A stretch of DNA of 64,000 nucleotides from Nitzschia sp. DOCU1 (lineage: Eukaryota; Bacillariophyta; Bacillariophyceae; Bacillariales; Bacillariaceae), in assembly GCA_951394045.1 (NCBI GenBank), contig OX595996.1, positions 1,302,001 to 1,366,000 of the forward strand. Direction: 5' to 3'. Positions 29,377 through 39,394 of the stretch are shown here, in pieces (position 1 is the stretch's first letter; each line of letters begins with the position of its first letter). Both the position numbers and the translations under genes were made by a program. Under the pieces are notes generated by a model. That model made no database searches. It was not told the origin of the DNA and saw nothing but the letters and a program-made list of their open reading frames with translations.

Positions 29377-30133
29377 ATGACAATAGGAAGCAAAAGCGTG
29401 GTTCTGACAGCAGCATATCGAGCTGAATGTCAGAGGAAGGAGTCCCAAGTTAAGCACAAAGCCAGGCCGATGGCACTTCCACCATTCAGAAAATACAAAA
29501 CGAGGATGCAAGAAGACAGAATTGGTGCCTCCCGACGGGACCGTGTTACTTTTGAACAAGCTGTCCAAGTACAACTTATTCCCACGCCCCGCAATAGGGA
29601 AGACCTGTGGTACTCTGCACAGGACTACAAGCTGATCGCGAATAGAAACAAGATCTTGCTGCTGAAAATGATGGGTCATCCGAAGGCCCAGACCATAACT
29701 TTGGGCGAAGAAACCACACTAGGCCTGGCATGGCAGCTCCCCAAGATGAGAAAACAAAGGGAAGAGAGGTACCGCGCTGCGGTCTCGGTAGTTGTTTCTG
29801 GGGGTCCTGTACCGCTTTGTGCCAACGATCGACCGCACCAGACTACTACAAAGGAACATGAACCTCAACAATTGTCTATCGATTCGTCCTCCCAAGGTAC
29901 TGCCATGAGAAATGTGAGGACTCGGAATGATACGCAAGAAGAGTCAGTGGCAGTCATATATGGTCTTCTATCAATCAGAGTCCTATGTGGAGGCGGCTGC
30001 TCGCAGGGCTCACCATGTGGCAAGGTTCGTTAGGGGTGAAGATCACGGCGATGGCCATTGCGAACAGGACGAAGATATCAATTCTGCATATTCTAGTAGT
30101 GTGCACTCCAACAACCCATTTGACGGCCTTTGA
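29377..30133 (+). CDS. Diatom-type uncharacterised protein with WYS/D motif, two exons
   Basis: Proposed exons 29377-29896 and 29979-30133; the 82-nt intron (GTACTG...TCAATCAG) is phase 1. Product about 224 residues. Without splicing the frame ends at 30033 in an unlikely Cys/Gly-rich tail. With splicing it ends ESYVEAAARRAHHVARFV...NNPFDGL, a more natural helix. The core VTFEQAVQVQLIPTPRNREDLWYSAQDYKLI resembles a recurrent diatom protein family (V-x-F-x(3)-V...IP...W-Y-x(3)-[DE]) that I know only as uncharacterised. No signal peptide or TM. Start codon choice is tentative: ATG 29377 is the first in frame. Confidence 0.55.
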
Positions 30134-30728
30134 AGTACTGACAAAGGGCGCTGTGGCAGTAAATCCACCTGACATATGGCTATCAAAACTCGAAACAAGT
30201 CAGCATTACTGTTACTGCAAATGAGCATAGCTGCTTCGTCCCATCATCATGTTGGCGAGTGGGAGTAGTAGCTCTTTCATTCCTGCCCAAGAAGAAGAAG
30301 AGGCTGGTGGCAGTGGTACCAAAACGAATGCTACTAGACCCCGTTTCGAGCTCGTGGTCGATAGACCAGCAGGCTATGCCATATGGGGACGACTGAGGAA
30401 GTAATGTAATACTGTCCCAATTGAAATAGGGCCAAATAAAAGTTCGCAGGGCACAATCGTTTAACTATTGTGTATCGCTACATAGTAATAATTGAAAGCT
30501 TCTTCAAGCACACCGCATGCATTTTCACATATTCGTGCATGCTAATTTCACGCTTTGATCCCGCGCGAACTCTCGGCGAAACGTGCCATTCAAACACGGG
30601 TCTGCGCCGCGCACGACTGCACCCAATCATCCCAAAACCTGAAGAATGTGTGCTACACAAAATTTGAAAGTATATCCCTACGAGCACAACAGTTAAAGGA
30701 GAGAAACAATTACGCAATCAACACTATC
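30134..30728. other. Intergenic, no gene seen
   Basis: The frame that runs into the RBR gene from 30555 is non-ATG-initiated. No domain seen. Confidence 0.4.
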
Positions 30729-32156
30729 ATGCCACGAGGATACCTCAAGGGTTACGCCAGGAGTGTCGGCACGAAAGCAGCCCGAGGAGGCAACAGCCGC
30801 AGGCCGGAGTGGCATCGAACGCCAGTATTCTTGCTTGACGAAGGGGCACAGGAGGATCGATGGCGCAGAGCGTGGCACGTCGATTACCTCTATCTTCAGG
30901 GATGTAATGAGGACTACGACCTTGATGCGTTATTTGATGACGGGTACGAGGACGACACTGCTCCCGTAGAACACGTCACTTCCAACAGCAATGCCTGGTT
31001 CAAGTCGTCGGTCGCCTCCGACCCTGCTGTGATGTCCTCCGAAGATGGTGAGAGAATTGCTGATTCCTCTGAAAAGCTCCATTTCAACCATACAGATGTC
31101 CATGGTATTAGTTCCGAGTCTGATGGCAATAGCCTTTGGAGCGATGGTTCTTCCATGTGTCAAGGAACTACTAGCACCTTTGTTCAGGGTTTCTCCTTCT
31201 GCCACAACAGCCCAAGCGTTACTGAAAACGAATTCTCAGCCTGCTCCGAAAACTCTGCGTCAACATCATTTTGCATGGTTGCAGAGGATACCAAAGACGA
31301 TATGACGGTTGGATCCGATGCTTCCTCTGTTTGGGAGTTCGTAGTCAACATGTTGGAAAAAGGACCGGCCGTGCCTTCCATTCTTCCAAGCGAGACAGAC
31401 CTAACATCGATTATCTCACAGCTACCTGAACCCAAACAAACAGTAGAAAGATTGTCCTTGAGTGAACCTTGTACTTTCCGTCAATGCGCCATTTGCCTCC
31501 AATGCAAACCGAATGTTATTCGGCTTATGCAAAAGTGCTGTCATCCAGCGGCCTGCATGGAGTGCCTTCAGAGCCACTATTTGGACCATCAAATGAAGGA
31601 CGTATCCAACTTTCCTCTGAGATGCTTTTGGCCTGGGTGCGACCGAACGCTCCGCGATGTTCAAATCGGACAACTTACCAGAGGTCGTTGCCGACAAAAG
31701 GTCATGACCATGTATTACGAACAAGAGAGCCAAGCCCGGGCTATTCGACGACATGCCAATCTCCAAGTGTACCTTGTCAAAAACTTCAAGTGTCTGCAAG
31801 GATGTCCCGCTTGCGCTCGGACCCAGCTCGTTCGTCCCGCCAAGTCTGAGTGGTATGAATGCTGCGGGGAGATGCGGTTGATTGATGTCATTTCCTTGTC
31901 CCAAGTCCAAGAGCTCGTACACGCTACAGGGCCCCTTTTGGTGAATTGCCCGTCGTGTCTGAGCCTGATTGTCAAAGATGGAGGATGTGACCAAATGATG
32001 TGCATCTGCGGGCATTCGTTTTCCTTTAAGAAAGCCCAACAGCAACTCCGCCAGTATTCCAAGACGGAATCAATAAAATCCAATTTGTTTCATCAAAACG
32101 ATGGAAAGTGCAGGGCGGATTCCATTCCTGGCGCTAGCGTTTCTGCTGGTCATTGA
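30729..32156 (+). CDS. RBR (RING-IBR-RING) family E3 ubiquitin ligase
   Basis: 475 residues from ATG at 30729, no intron. The N-terminal half is disordered and Ser/Asp-rich with an Arg-rich start (MPRGYLKGYARS). RING1: CAICLQC...CCHPAACMECLQSHYL...FPLRCFWPGC. Middle (IBR-like): CLQGCPACARTQLVRPAKSEWYECC. RING2: NCPSCLSLIVKDGGCDQMMCICGHSFSF, where GGCDQM holds the expected catalytic Cys that receives ubiquitin from the E2. After CGHSF the usual final Cys pair (FCWxC) is missing, as in reduced RBR proteins of some protists. Substrate unknown. Confidence 0.75.
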   Translation: MPRGYLKGYARSVGTKAARGGNSRRPEWHRTPVFLLDEGAQEDRWRRAWHVDYLYLQGCNEDYDLDALFDDGYEDDTAPVEHVTSNSNAWFKSSVASDPAVMSSEDGERIADSSEKLHFNHTDVHGISSESDGNSLWSDGSSMCQGTTSTFVQGFSFCHNSPSVTENEFSACSENSASTSFCMVAEDTKDDMTVGSDASSVWEFVVNMLEKGPAVPSILPSETDLTSIISQLPEPKQTVERLSLSEPCTFRQCAICLQCKPNVIRLMQKCCHPAACMECLQSHYLDHQMKDVSNFPLRCFWPGCDRTLRDVQIGQLTRGRCRQKVMTMYYEQESQARAIRRHANLQVYLVKNFKCLQGCPACARTQLVRPAKSEWYECCGEMRLIDVISLSQVQELVHATGPLLVNCPSCLSLIVKDGGCDQMMCICGHSFSFKKAQQQLRQYSKTESIKSNLFHQNDGKCRADSIPGASVSAGH

Positions 32157-32332
32157 GCCTGGAATACCAAGCTGGCTTTCAATGAACTTGCAGATTTTGG
32201 AAAAAGCTGACCCAATTGTCCGTTACAGTTCAGCAAAACTTGAGATTTTGGGGTACTTTCCGTTACTTGCTTGGATACATCCATTTGAATCAATCACAAA
32301 CAGCATTTTTCATCCATTGACTTGATTTATTA
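32157..32332. repeat. Dispersed repeat, copy 1 (about 32234-32350)
   Basis: The stretch with acttgagatt, gtactttccgttac and catccattg recurs at 37558-37685 with roughly 80% similarity by eye. Flanks differ. Nature unknown; no coding content recognised. Confidence 0.5.
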
Positions 32333-32785
32333 ATGGATTCGTCTCACTTTCCCGCAATCGAGCCACCAATCGTCGCCATGCCAGCAGCTATAGCATTACG
32401 AACCAAATCCATGAGGACAACGACAGCCATTCAAAGGCGTATCATTCCTCGCGGCCTCCGATCACCATTGTCGTTTTTGTATGTCAACGCTCAAGTCCCG
32501 CCCAACGCACAAGTCGACACCTCGTCAACTCCCAGCTTGCAAAGTTCCAGAAACAACTCCTCGAATGGAAATGTTGTGTCACTCGCCTGGCAACAGCACG
32601 ACCCGAGCGCCGCCACCACCCACGAAACCCCCCAAATTTCCATCGATCAGAGGAACGTCTCCAAGAGAAGCCGCACTCCAGAAGCCCCCCGATTCGCGAA
32701 AAAGCAACGAGCGTCCAATGGCAGCAAACATGTCTCTGCTTCGGATTCCCCGAATCTTGTGTCCACGACGAGTGTCTCAATTTAA
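32333..32785 (+). CDS. Doubtful hypothetical protein
   Basis: Open frame of 150 residues, Ser/Thr/Arg-rich and unstructured (KRSRTPEAPRFAKKQRA). Its ATG lies in a dispersed repeat. All three plus frames are open over much of 32400-32780, so the coding frame is unclear. A different frame here ends ...DECLNLNDGYDNNVV and could equally be coding. Treat as unproven. Confidence 0.2.
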   Translation: MDSSHFPAIEPPIVAMPAAIALRTKSMRTTTAIQRRIIPRGLRSPLSFLYVNAQVPPNAQVDTSSTPSLQSSRNNSSNGNVVSLAWQQHDPSAATTHETPQISIDQRNVSKRSRTPEAPRFAKKQRASNGSKHVSASDSPNLVSTTSVSI

Positions 32786-32872
32786 ATGACGGCTACGACA
32801 ACAATGTAGTCACAGTACAGTGCACGTAGTCAGCTCGACAAGGCCTACGTGTTGAGCTGATGCGACTCTAAA

Positions 32873-33076
32873 TCATAGTAGCAGACCGATTGCAGTAAAC
32901 AGCATGGGCAACAGCGCCATGATGCATGAGTGATGACCGCTCCCTGCGCGTGTCGATGACCTTGATTTCGGGCAGATGTTATTCTTTGCAAACGTCGCTG
33001 CACCTCTTTTACAATCGGCATCTCGGTGTTGCTCCTCTTTTTGAGGACCACCGACAAGCATTGACATTTTGTCCAT
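32873..33076 (-). CDS. Possible small tail-anchored protein
   Basis: 67 residues from ATG at 33076: hydrophilic, basic N-terminal part (GGPQKEEQHRDADCKRG) and a C-terminal hydrophobic segment IMALLPMLFTAIGLLL. The layout fits a tail-anchored peptide, but the length is near chance. Confidence 0.25.
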   Translation of the reverse strand: MDKMSMLVGGPQKEEQHRDADCKRGAATFAKNNICPKSRSSTRAGSGHHSCIMALLPMLFTAIGLLL

Positions 33077-33111
33077 GGGGCAAGGAATAAGGTCGAGTAA
33101 TAACGCAAAGT

Positions 33112-33330
33112 ATGATGGTGAATGACTCCAAAATGCCGTCGTTCGTCGTGGGCACCTTTTTTAGTTTTGTTGTACTTTTGGTCGTCTCTGTCGATATCTG
33201 GAATCGATTAAATCAATCCTGCTTCATCGCCGCGCGCGCCGGGGGTTTGCCATCCAGTCCGATTGATCGGCGCTTACTTGAAGCTAGCAGCAGATCGAGT
33301 GGTGGTGCAGCACAGCCAAAAATCCCTTGA
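33112..33330 (+). CDS. Possible small membrane-anchored peptide or truncated type II protein
   Basis: 72 residues from ATG at 33112: one hydrophobic segment (FVVGTFFSFVVLLVVSVDIW) then a short polar tail rich in Ser/Ala. It resembles the anchor region of a Golgi type II enzyme lacking its catalytic domain; it could be a remnant. Confidence 0.25.
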   Translation: MMVNDSKMPSFVVGTFFSFVVLLVVSVDIWNRLNQSCFIAARAGGLPSSPIDRRLLEASSRSSGGAAQPKIP

Positions 33331-33410
33331 CAGCGGGAAAGGGGCATTTCGAAGGCGCCTTCATTGACCCTCATGGTACTTGAGAGGTTTGTATGAGAAC
33401 GTCCTAATAG

Positions 33411-33810
33411 CAGTGACTGACAGAACAAGATCCAACAAGGCTATTGTTAGATTGAGCCGAAGCAACGTATCTCCAAGGCAGCAACTACCAAAACGACGCT
33501 CGTTTCACAAGGCCAAGGCGCAAGGCAAGAAGTTCAATCGGTACGAATCGTTGGATATGCGTCCGGCGGATCGTTTAACGGTCAACTTTTTGCAATGGTA
33601 TACGGACTCGATGACAGTGCGGCCATGAATGTGTGTGTATAATGCTAGCTTGAACGAATGCTGGGCCAAGGGCCTTGTACTTTGGATTGATTCTCCAATT
33701 TGGAGTGAATCAAGCTGGGATGATTAAGCCGCTGTGGCTGAGCACGTTTCTTGGCTATGTTTGCTCATTGTTCTTACAAGGCAATGCCTTGAAATTATTG
33801 TTCTAGCAAG
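33411..33810 (+). pseudogene. MAPEG-like membrane protein pseudogene, copy A
   Basis: Similar in DNA to 35588-36149. In-frame fragments: RSFHKAKAQGKKFNRYESLDMRPADRL, NFLQWY, then a deletion, and in another frame GPRALYFGLIL-like sequence and KPLWLSTFLGYVCSLFLQGNALKLLF. The pieces resemble MAPEG-type four-helix membrane proteins. Relative to copy B it lacks an N-terminal stretch of about 115 bp and about 50 bp in the second helix, and needs frame changes. Confidence 0.45.
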
Positions 33811-33867
33811 AAATGCATTTGAAGGTAGAATTTGTTGCAAATACACCTTGGATCGATCCAAGTCGGT

Positions 33868-35034
33868 CTACTGGCCCCACCATCCCATTCTTCGGACAGT
33901 ACTCTGTGACCTCCCAAAGAGAGGCGGTCTTGATGGCTCTTGCTTTGCTAAATCGTGAAGATTCACTTGAGGTGTGTCAGCGTGTGCTGGCTGGAAGCTT
34001 TGGATACGGCGAGGAACATGGGATGGCGCCGCTGCAGTTTCGGTCTGTGGTACGGATGCCCCAGCACTCATTGCCGAAGGCCAGAGACTCTGGATACGAC
34101 GAGGTGGTAAAGACGATCCGCTACCACGCAGGGCTGTTGGTCGGTCGTCGTCTCCTGAATCAATCATGAGCGAACCACGTGGAAGGCTGCTTCGTAGAGA
34201 TCCGATGCGTTGTGGCTGCCGAACGGTGGCGGCATCACCAGTCTGCGCCCCAGCTGTCCCCTGGCCCCCCGCCAAGGAAACCTTCCTGTCCTTGTATTCC
34301 TTGATTCTTCGTATACTATCAGACCGAGTAAGGCTCTTGTGACCGTTTTCTGGAGAAAGCTCCCCGCTGGACATGGAGCTGTCACTGTCCTCTGGGTGAG
34401 GTGAACAGACAGAACCGCCCATTCTAACTGTAGCAACAGTGGAATGATCTTCAGCAAGGGCTGCTTCCTTGGCGTTGCGGTTCAAATAGCTTTCTTCACG
34501 ATATTGAGCCTGAAGGCGTACAAGTTCCGATTTCAGCTTGAGATTATCTCTTTCGAGGCTGTATATTTTTCGTTGCATCGCACTCCGATCACCGGCAAGA
34601 CCGGAAAAGAATCCTCCCGCGGATTGGTGGGCTGCCTTTCCAACGGCAGGAGCAAGAAGCTCGGCCTGCCCTCCTTCCTTCATGAGCTGATCCGATTGGG
34701 GTCCAAACTGCTTTTCCAAGCGTTCTTTTCGGAGTTTAATGATCGTAGCTTTTGATTCTTCCAAGTCATTGAAAACCGAGTCAAGGCTGACTTGTTGGCG
34801 ATGCAGTTCTTCTTTCAATCGCTTGGTTTCTGCCTCTGCTTGAACCAAAGCTTGCTGTTGCTTGTTAAATTCTAGTAGGAGAGCCTCTTCTCTCTCCTTA
34901 AGCTCCTCGTTTGCCTTCCGTAGTCCGTCATTTTCTTCTCGTAATTCTGAGACCGTGCCGTTAAGCTCGAGTGCTCGTTTCACTGTGTTTTGATCCACCA
35001 CCTGGGATTCTAAGAGCGCTTGGAGGTCTCTCAT
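33868..35034 (-). CDS. Coiled-coil protein with RRIQS motifs
   Basis: 388 residues from ATG at 35034. The open frame continues to 35313 and an upstream exon (MEKFRDLLRSRAS...) joined by an intron ending in tttcag is possible. Residues 1-100 form a long coiled coil (SELREENDGLRKANEELKE). A second short coil follows (MQRKIYSLERDNLKLKSELVRLQ). The C-terminal half is disordered and phosphorylatable, with repeated short motifs QRIGSLR, RRIQSLWP and RRIQSFQP. No enzyme domain. A cytoskeletal or scaffold role is possible but unproven. Part of its C-terminal coding region is copied at 36183-36440. Confidence 0.6.
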   Translation of the reverse strand: MRDLQALLESQVVDQNTVKRALELNGTVSELREENDGLRKANEELKEREEALLLEFNKQQQALVQAEAETKRLKEELHRQQVSLDSVFNDLEESKATIIKLRKERLEKQFGPQSDQLMKEGGQAELLAPAVGKAAHQSAGGFFSGLAGDRSAMQRKIYSLERDNLKLKSELVRLQAQYREESYLNRNAKEAALAEDHSTVATVRMGGSVCSPHPEDSDSSMSSGELSPENGHKSLTRSDSIRRIKEYKDRKVSLAGGQGTAGAQTGDAATVRQPQRIGSLRSSLPRGSLMIDSGDDDRPTALRGSGSSLPPRRIQSLWPSAMSAGASVPQTETAAAPSHVPRRIQSFQPAHADTPQVNLHDLAKQEPSRPPLFGRSQSTVRRMGWWGQ

Positions 35035-35587
35035 CTCTGAAACAGTTTGCGCAAATGGGAGGCTGGTTTTGGAGCAGACAACTGGGCAGTGTCGTGGTAG
35101 GTGCTGATGAGGACGATAGTCGGCTCTTTTACAGTAGAGGTACGTCTTGCTGCGAAAAGTGAGAACATAACTATGATACCGCCAATTGTTCGAAAGATCA
35201 TTGCTGGCAAAAAATGTGCTCTGTGTGGCTTCGGGGGCATATTTGAATATCTGATCTTGACAAGTAACAAAATACGAAGCACGGGATCTCAACAAATCGC
35301 GGAATTTCTCCATGTTGAAGAAAGGGTGCGCAATCGGCTACGACAACAAGACACGAAAGATATCCGTTTCGACGCGAACCGCGGTTCTTGCCACTGATTT
35401 CACCTTCTGCGTCGAAGATGGGATAGATCGAGAGCGCGGATGATAGTGACGGCCTACACTACGTATGATAACGAAAAAGATAGGATCATCAATCATGCCT
35501 CGAGGTAAGGGTGACTGAGTTTGAAACGTGGGATGCATTCCGAAAGTGCCCCCATTGACCCATGTCACCCAAAGGCATATTGGTTGC
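35035..35587. other. Intergenic or 5' exon/UTR of the coiled-coil gene
   Basis: 35035-35313 is open in frame with the coiled-coil gene and may include an upstream exon. The rest shows nothing recognisable. Confidence 0.35.
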
Positions 35588-36149
35588 TGTGACCGACAGA
35601 AAAGTATCAACAAGGTTGTTGTTTGATTGAGCCGAAGCAACGTATCTACAAGGCAGCAACTACGAAAACTAAGCAAAACGATGAGTCTACGAGACGTATC
35701 CCCTTCCATCATGAATGCCGCGCGTATTACAGCAGTCTACTCTACGCTGTACACCATGACGTTTATCAATGGATTAATCACCAAACGACGCTCGTTTCAC
35801 AAGGCCAAGGCGCAAGGCAAGAAGTTCAATTGGTAAGAATCGTTGGATATGCGTCCGGTGGATCGTTTGACGGCCAACTTTTTGCAATGGTATCCGATAT
35901 TTATAGGGGTTCTTTGGGCGTTGGCTACCACAAGTCCACTGGATGACAGTGCGGCCATGGATGTGTGTGTATAATGCTAGCTTGACCGAATGCTGGGCCA
36001 AGGGCCTTGTATTTTGGATTGATTCTCAAATTCGGAGTGAATGAAGCTGGCATGAATAAGCCGCTGTGGCTGACCACGTTTCCTGGCTATGTTTGCTTAT
36101 TGTTCTTACAAGGCGACGCCCTGAAATTGTTGCTCTAGTAACAAGTGCG
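35588..36149 (+). pseudogene. MAPEG-like membrane protein pseudogene, copy B
   Basis: More complete than copy A. An ATG at about 35681 starts MSLRDVSPSIMNAARITAV and continues ...GLITKRRSFHKAKAQGKKFNW, then hits a TAA at about 35835 where copy A reads RYE. The same frame continues ESLDMRPVDRLTANFLQWY and FIGVLWALATTSPLDD before another stop. The last part is in a shifted frame: GPRALYFGLILKFGV, MNKPLWLTTFPGYVCLLFL and QGDALKLLL, ending at a TAG near 36138. Helix spacing and the FPGYVCLL block recall MAPEG superfamily proteins (glutathione and eicosanoid metabolism). Broken, so presumed non-functional. Confidence 0.5.
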
Positions 36150-36182
36150 TTTGAAGGTAAAAATTGTTGCAAAGACGCAATG

Positions 36183-36440
36183 GATGGAGTCAAGAGAACC
36201 GATGCGGTGTGGCGGCATCACCACTCTGCGCGACAGCTATCGCCTCGCCCCCTGTCGTCAAGGAAGCCGTCCTGTCTTTGTATTCGTTGATTCTTCGGAT
36301 ACTATCAGACCCACAAAGGCTCTTGTGTGACTTCTTTCTGGAGAAAGTTCCCTGCCGGACATGGAACTATCACTGTCGTCTGGTGGAAGTAAGCAGACAG
36401 AGCCGTCGATGCCATTGTGATTGGACCTTCGCTTCCTAAT
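36183..36440 (-). pseudogene. Partial copy of the coiled-coil gene's C-terminal region
   Basis: Resembles 34190-34415 (minus-strand coding). Shared runs include ggcggcatcacca, gtattc-ttgattcttcg, actatcagacc and ggctcttgtg. It sits in the same relation to MAPEG-like copy B as the full gene does to copy A, so the two were duplicated as one block. Frame is broken. Confidence 0.55.
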
Positions 36441-36529
36441 GATCCTTGCAGTGAGTGAACTTCGTGCAAATGCGGACAGAGATTGCCCATGGCAAGAATC
36501 GCCAGTTGCTTTTTGAGGCCGTCATTTAT

Positions 36530-37390
36530 GTTTGGTGCTTGTTGTTGTAATGAGCAATTTGCGTGCCAAAATGGAAACATTGGCATGCCGATTACTCATT
36601 ACAGCTACACGTACCAAACTCCGTACCGAAATAGACCTGGCGAAACCAACCCCGGTGCATAGTATGGCAGGCCTCGGACTCGACTCCATTACAAGATTTT
36701 TGAGACCGTCCTAGATGATTGGGACCAGTTCTTGTTTTGAGAAATCTGCGTGCCACTGTGAACATTAGCGTGCCAATTACATGTACAGGTCCCAATATTG
36801 ATATCAAAATACCCCCGGCGATCCAACCCCGTTGCATACGAAACGCGTGAATATCATGGCACGCCTCGACTACATCCTATAAGGTCTTTGGTGCTAATTC
36901 TTGCAAGGAAGAATTTGCGTGCCAATGTGCACAGTGCCACGCAGATTGTTCATTGCATGAATTGGCGCCAATCAATATATGGGAATGTACTGAACGAGAG
37001 GAACCCCATTGAACCCAGAATTCTCGTTACAGGAAATGACACTCACTACGATTGGTCTCTGAGGCTTCGTACCCGCACCAATACACGATCCCTTCAACAA
37101 GACGTCTACATACGAAACGCGTGAATATCTTGGCACGCCTCAACTACATCCTACATGACCATTGTTGCTAATTCTTGCAAGGAAGAATTTGCGTGCCAAT
37201 ATGCACAGTGTCACGCAGATTGTTCATTGCATGAATTTGCGCCAATCAATCTATGGGAATGTACTGAACGAAAGGAACCCCATTGAACTCAGAATTCTCG
37301 TTACCGGAAATGGCACTCACTACGATTGGTCCAGAAGGGCTCGTACCTGCACCAATACGCGATCCCTTCAACAAGACATCTGAAAGCATG
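36530..37390. repeat. Degenerate tandem repeat with a 274-bp period
   Basis: Two clear copies start at about 36838 and 37112, each running from acgaaacgcgtgaatatc through tgcaaggaagaatttgcgtg and ttcattgcatgaatt to actcactacgattggtc. Shorter, more diverged units with gcgtgcca and attac/tgtaca elements lie upstream (36530-36830). No lasting reading frame. Nature unknown. Confidence 0.7.
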
Positions 37391-37946
37391 CAGATGAAAA
37401 GGTCGCTCCCGCCCACTGATGAAATGGAATTGGTACCATTAAACCTCGAAGAGATCTCAGTACTCATGTCACGTTTGCCGCCCATCAATGAATGTTGCAG
37501 ATACTGGTTTTGGTTGCTCCGAAGGTTTGTTACCATTCAGCACGCAAACAATGAGCATCTCAAAACTTGAGATTATGGCGTACTTTCCGTTACCTGTTTG
37601 GATGTATCCATTTGACTCACAAACACCGTTTGTCATCCATTGGCTTGACTGATGGATTTTTTTCTTGGTAGTTGGTCGTCTCTCACTTTATCTTAGTGAG
37701 ATTTTCACGTCAAATGAATCAATCCTTTCGCAACTATCTACAACTATCTACCGGTAGTTAAAGGGTCTATCGTAAATGCACTAACAAGTTAGCAACTACC
37801 GTGAGGACCTGTATTGACGCTACTTGCTAGTAGGGCTGGACACTATGGTAGTATGGTCATGACCACACCCCACTATAGAGGCACAGTACAGTACGGCACT
37901 ATTACTAGACTACAGCTACACACGCAAAATGTAAACAACTCTAATA
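37391..37946. other. Intergenic with dispersed repeat copy 2 (37558-37685)
   Basis: Holds the second copy of the 32234-32350 repeat and the 3' flank of the LRR copy. A short frame ending near 37567 (EISVLMSRLPPINE...) overlaps the tandem repeat and is not convincing. Confidence 0.45.
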
Positions 37947-39394
37947 TTACAAGGATCCTCTTCCTACAAACGCCGGCCCTTGAAGCATTTCATATAAAAT
38001 GGTCGCTCCTCGTGATGGATTCCTTATTCCTGTTAGGAATCTATCCCCATTCACCTTCCCCATGACTACAGGCCACACCGAAAGTGGTATCGTTGCACCA
38101 TGCTTTAACAGCCCAAAGCACCGGTTGCGATGAAGTCGCAACACCACGCTGGACGGTACTTTCCCATACATAATCGCCATTTCAAAGTCCAACCCCAGGT
38201 AGCCCAATTCTGGAAAGACAACCTGCAGGAGTTGGAGGAAGGATATCTCTTCATCCATGGTCTTCCTTAATGCGTTTGGCCAGAGACTTTTCGAGGGCTT
38301 ATTCGATAGATCTAGGCACCGCAATCGATGTGCCGGCATTGTGCCCGCCAGGTTCTCCGTTAGAGTTACAATATCAGCAATCCTGTTCCCTGTAACCCTT
38401 AGGGATCGAAGATTCGGGAACTTCCATAGGCTTCCAAGCAGCAAGTTGATGTGGCTTTCATTGATATTGGGATGATCCGAAATAGATAGGGATTCTATGG
38501 AGGCGTTTTGGGGTAGATCATGCACAAAGAGTTGTACCAAGTCCAAGTTGCCCTCTGATGGATCATCGCTCGCGTAGTCACCATCCATTCTTAGTTTCCT
38601 TAGTCGACAGCCATCCGACCTCAACCACCGATGAATGGACTCAATCGTACTTCTTCCATATTCACAACGCCATAATTCTAGTGCTTCCAACGTTGGATGG
38701 TTGGAAAGGGCTCCGACAATACTTGCCAAGGAGGCATCATTCAAGCCGACATCGGCAAGGCCCAACTTCTTCAAAGTTGCGTTGGAGGCCAGCCCAGCAG
38801 CCAGGTAATCCGGGGCACCCATTAACCCTCCACTTTCAGCCCTTCCAATGAATTGACAGTATTTGAAGTGCAATTCGGGCAACCCATCAGCTTGCCCTGC
38901 CGTTGCCAGCCCTGTAGCCAGAGCTGCCATTGCTTGCACTGAAATTTGAAAGTTTCCAATAGTAACCTTTTCCACCAGCTGTCCTCTTTCCCTAATAACA
39001 GATGCAATTGCAGCAGCTAATCTAGGGTTCAGATCCTGTATGGGCCATTTCCCAGGAAAGTCCAGTTGACGAAACAGCTTGAGCTTTGCGGCAGCTTCTA
39101 CCACTCGACAAAATGGCTCGGATTGAGCCGAATCCAAAATTCCCCACTGCTCCATTGCAAACTGGAGTCAGCATAGTGCTGAAAGGTCCTGACCATTTCT
39201 GACGCAATAGGTTCTGTCCATTGTATGTTGTATGGGTGGAAATGGATTTCTTTCATATAGTTTTCTTTTCGAAGTCGCTGCAACTGGTCGACAATTTCCA
39301 GCTCAGTACTGTCCCGATGAAGCGTAAAGATTCCATAATGGACCATATTCTGGACCACAGACTCTACTTGTGGTGCATTGTTTGCGACTGACAT
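37947..39394 (-). pseudogene. LRR-family gene broken by one frameshift (copy 2)
   Basis: ATG at 39394 (MSVANNAPQ...). It follows the intact LRR protein to SSLQWSSGEF, then shifts frame. The remainder, from LDSAQSEPFCRVVEA to GPAFVGRGSL at 37947, is open in another frame. The intact copy has TTTTT where this one has TTTT (plus-strand AAAA at 39136-39139), so one base is missing in a homopolymer. All LRRs and the LWPVVM C-terminal block are otherwise intact. A sequencing error is possible; if so this is a functional gene of about 480 residues. Confidence 0.7.
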
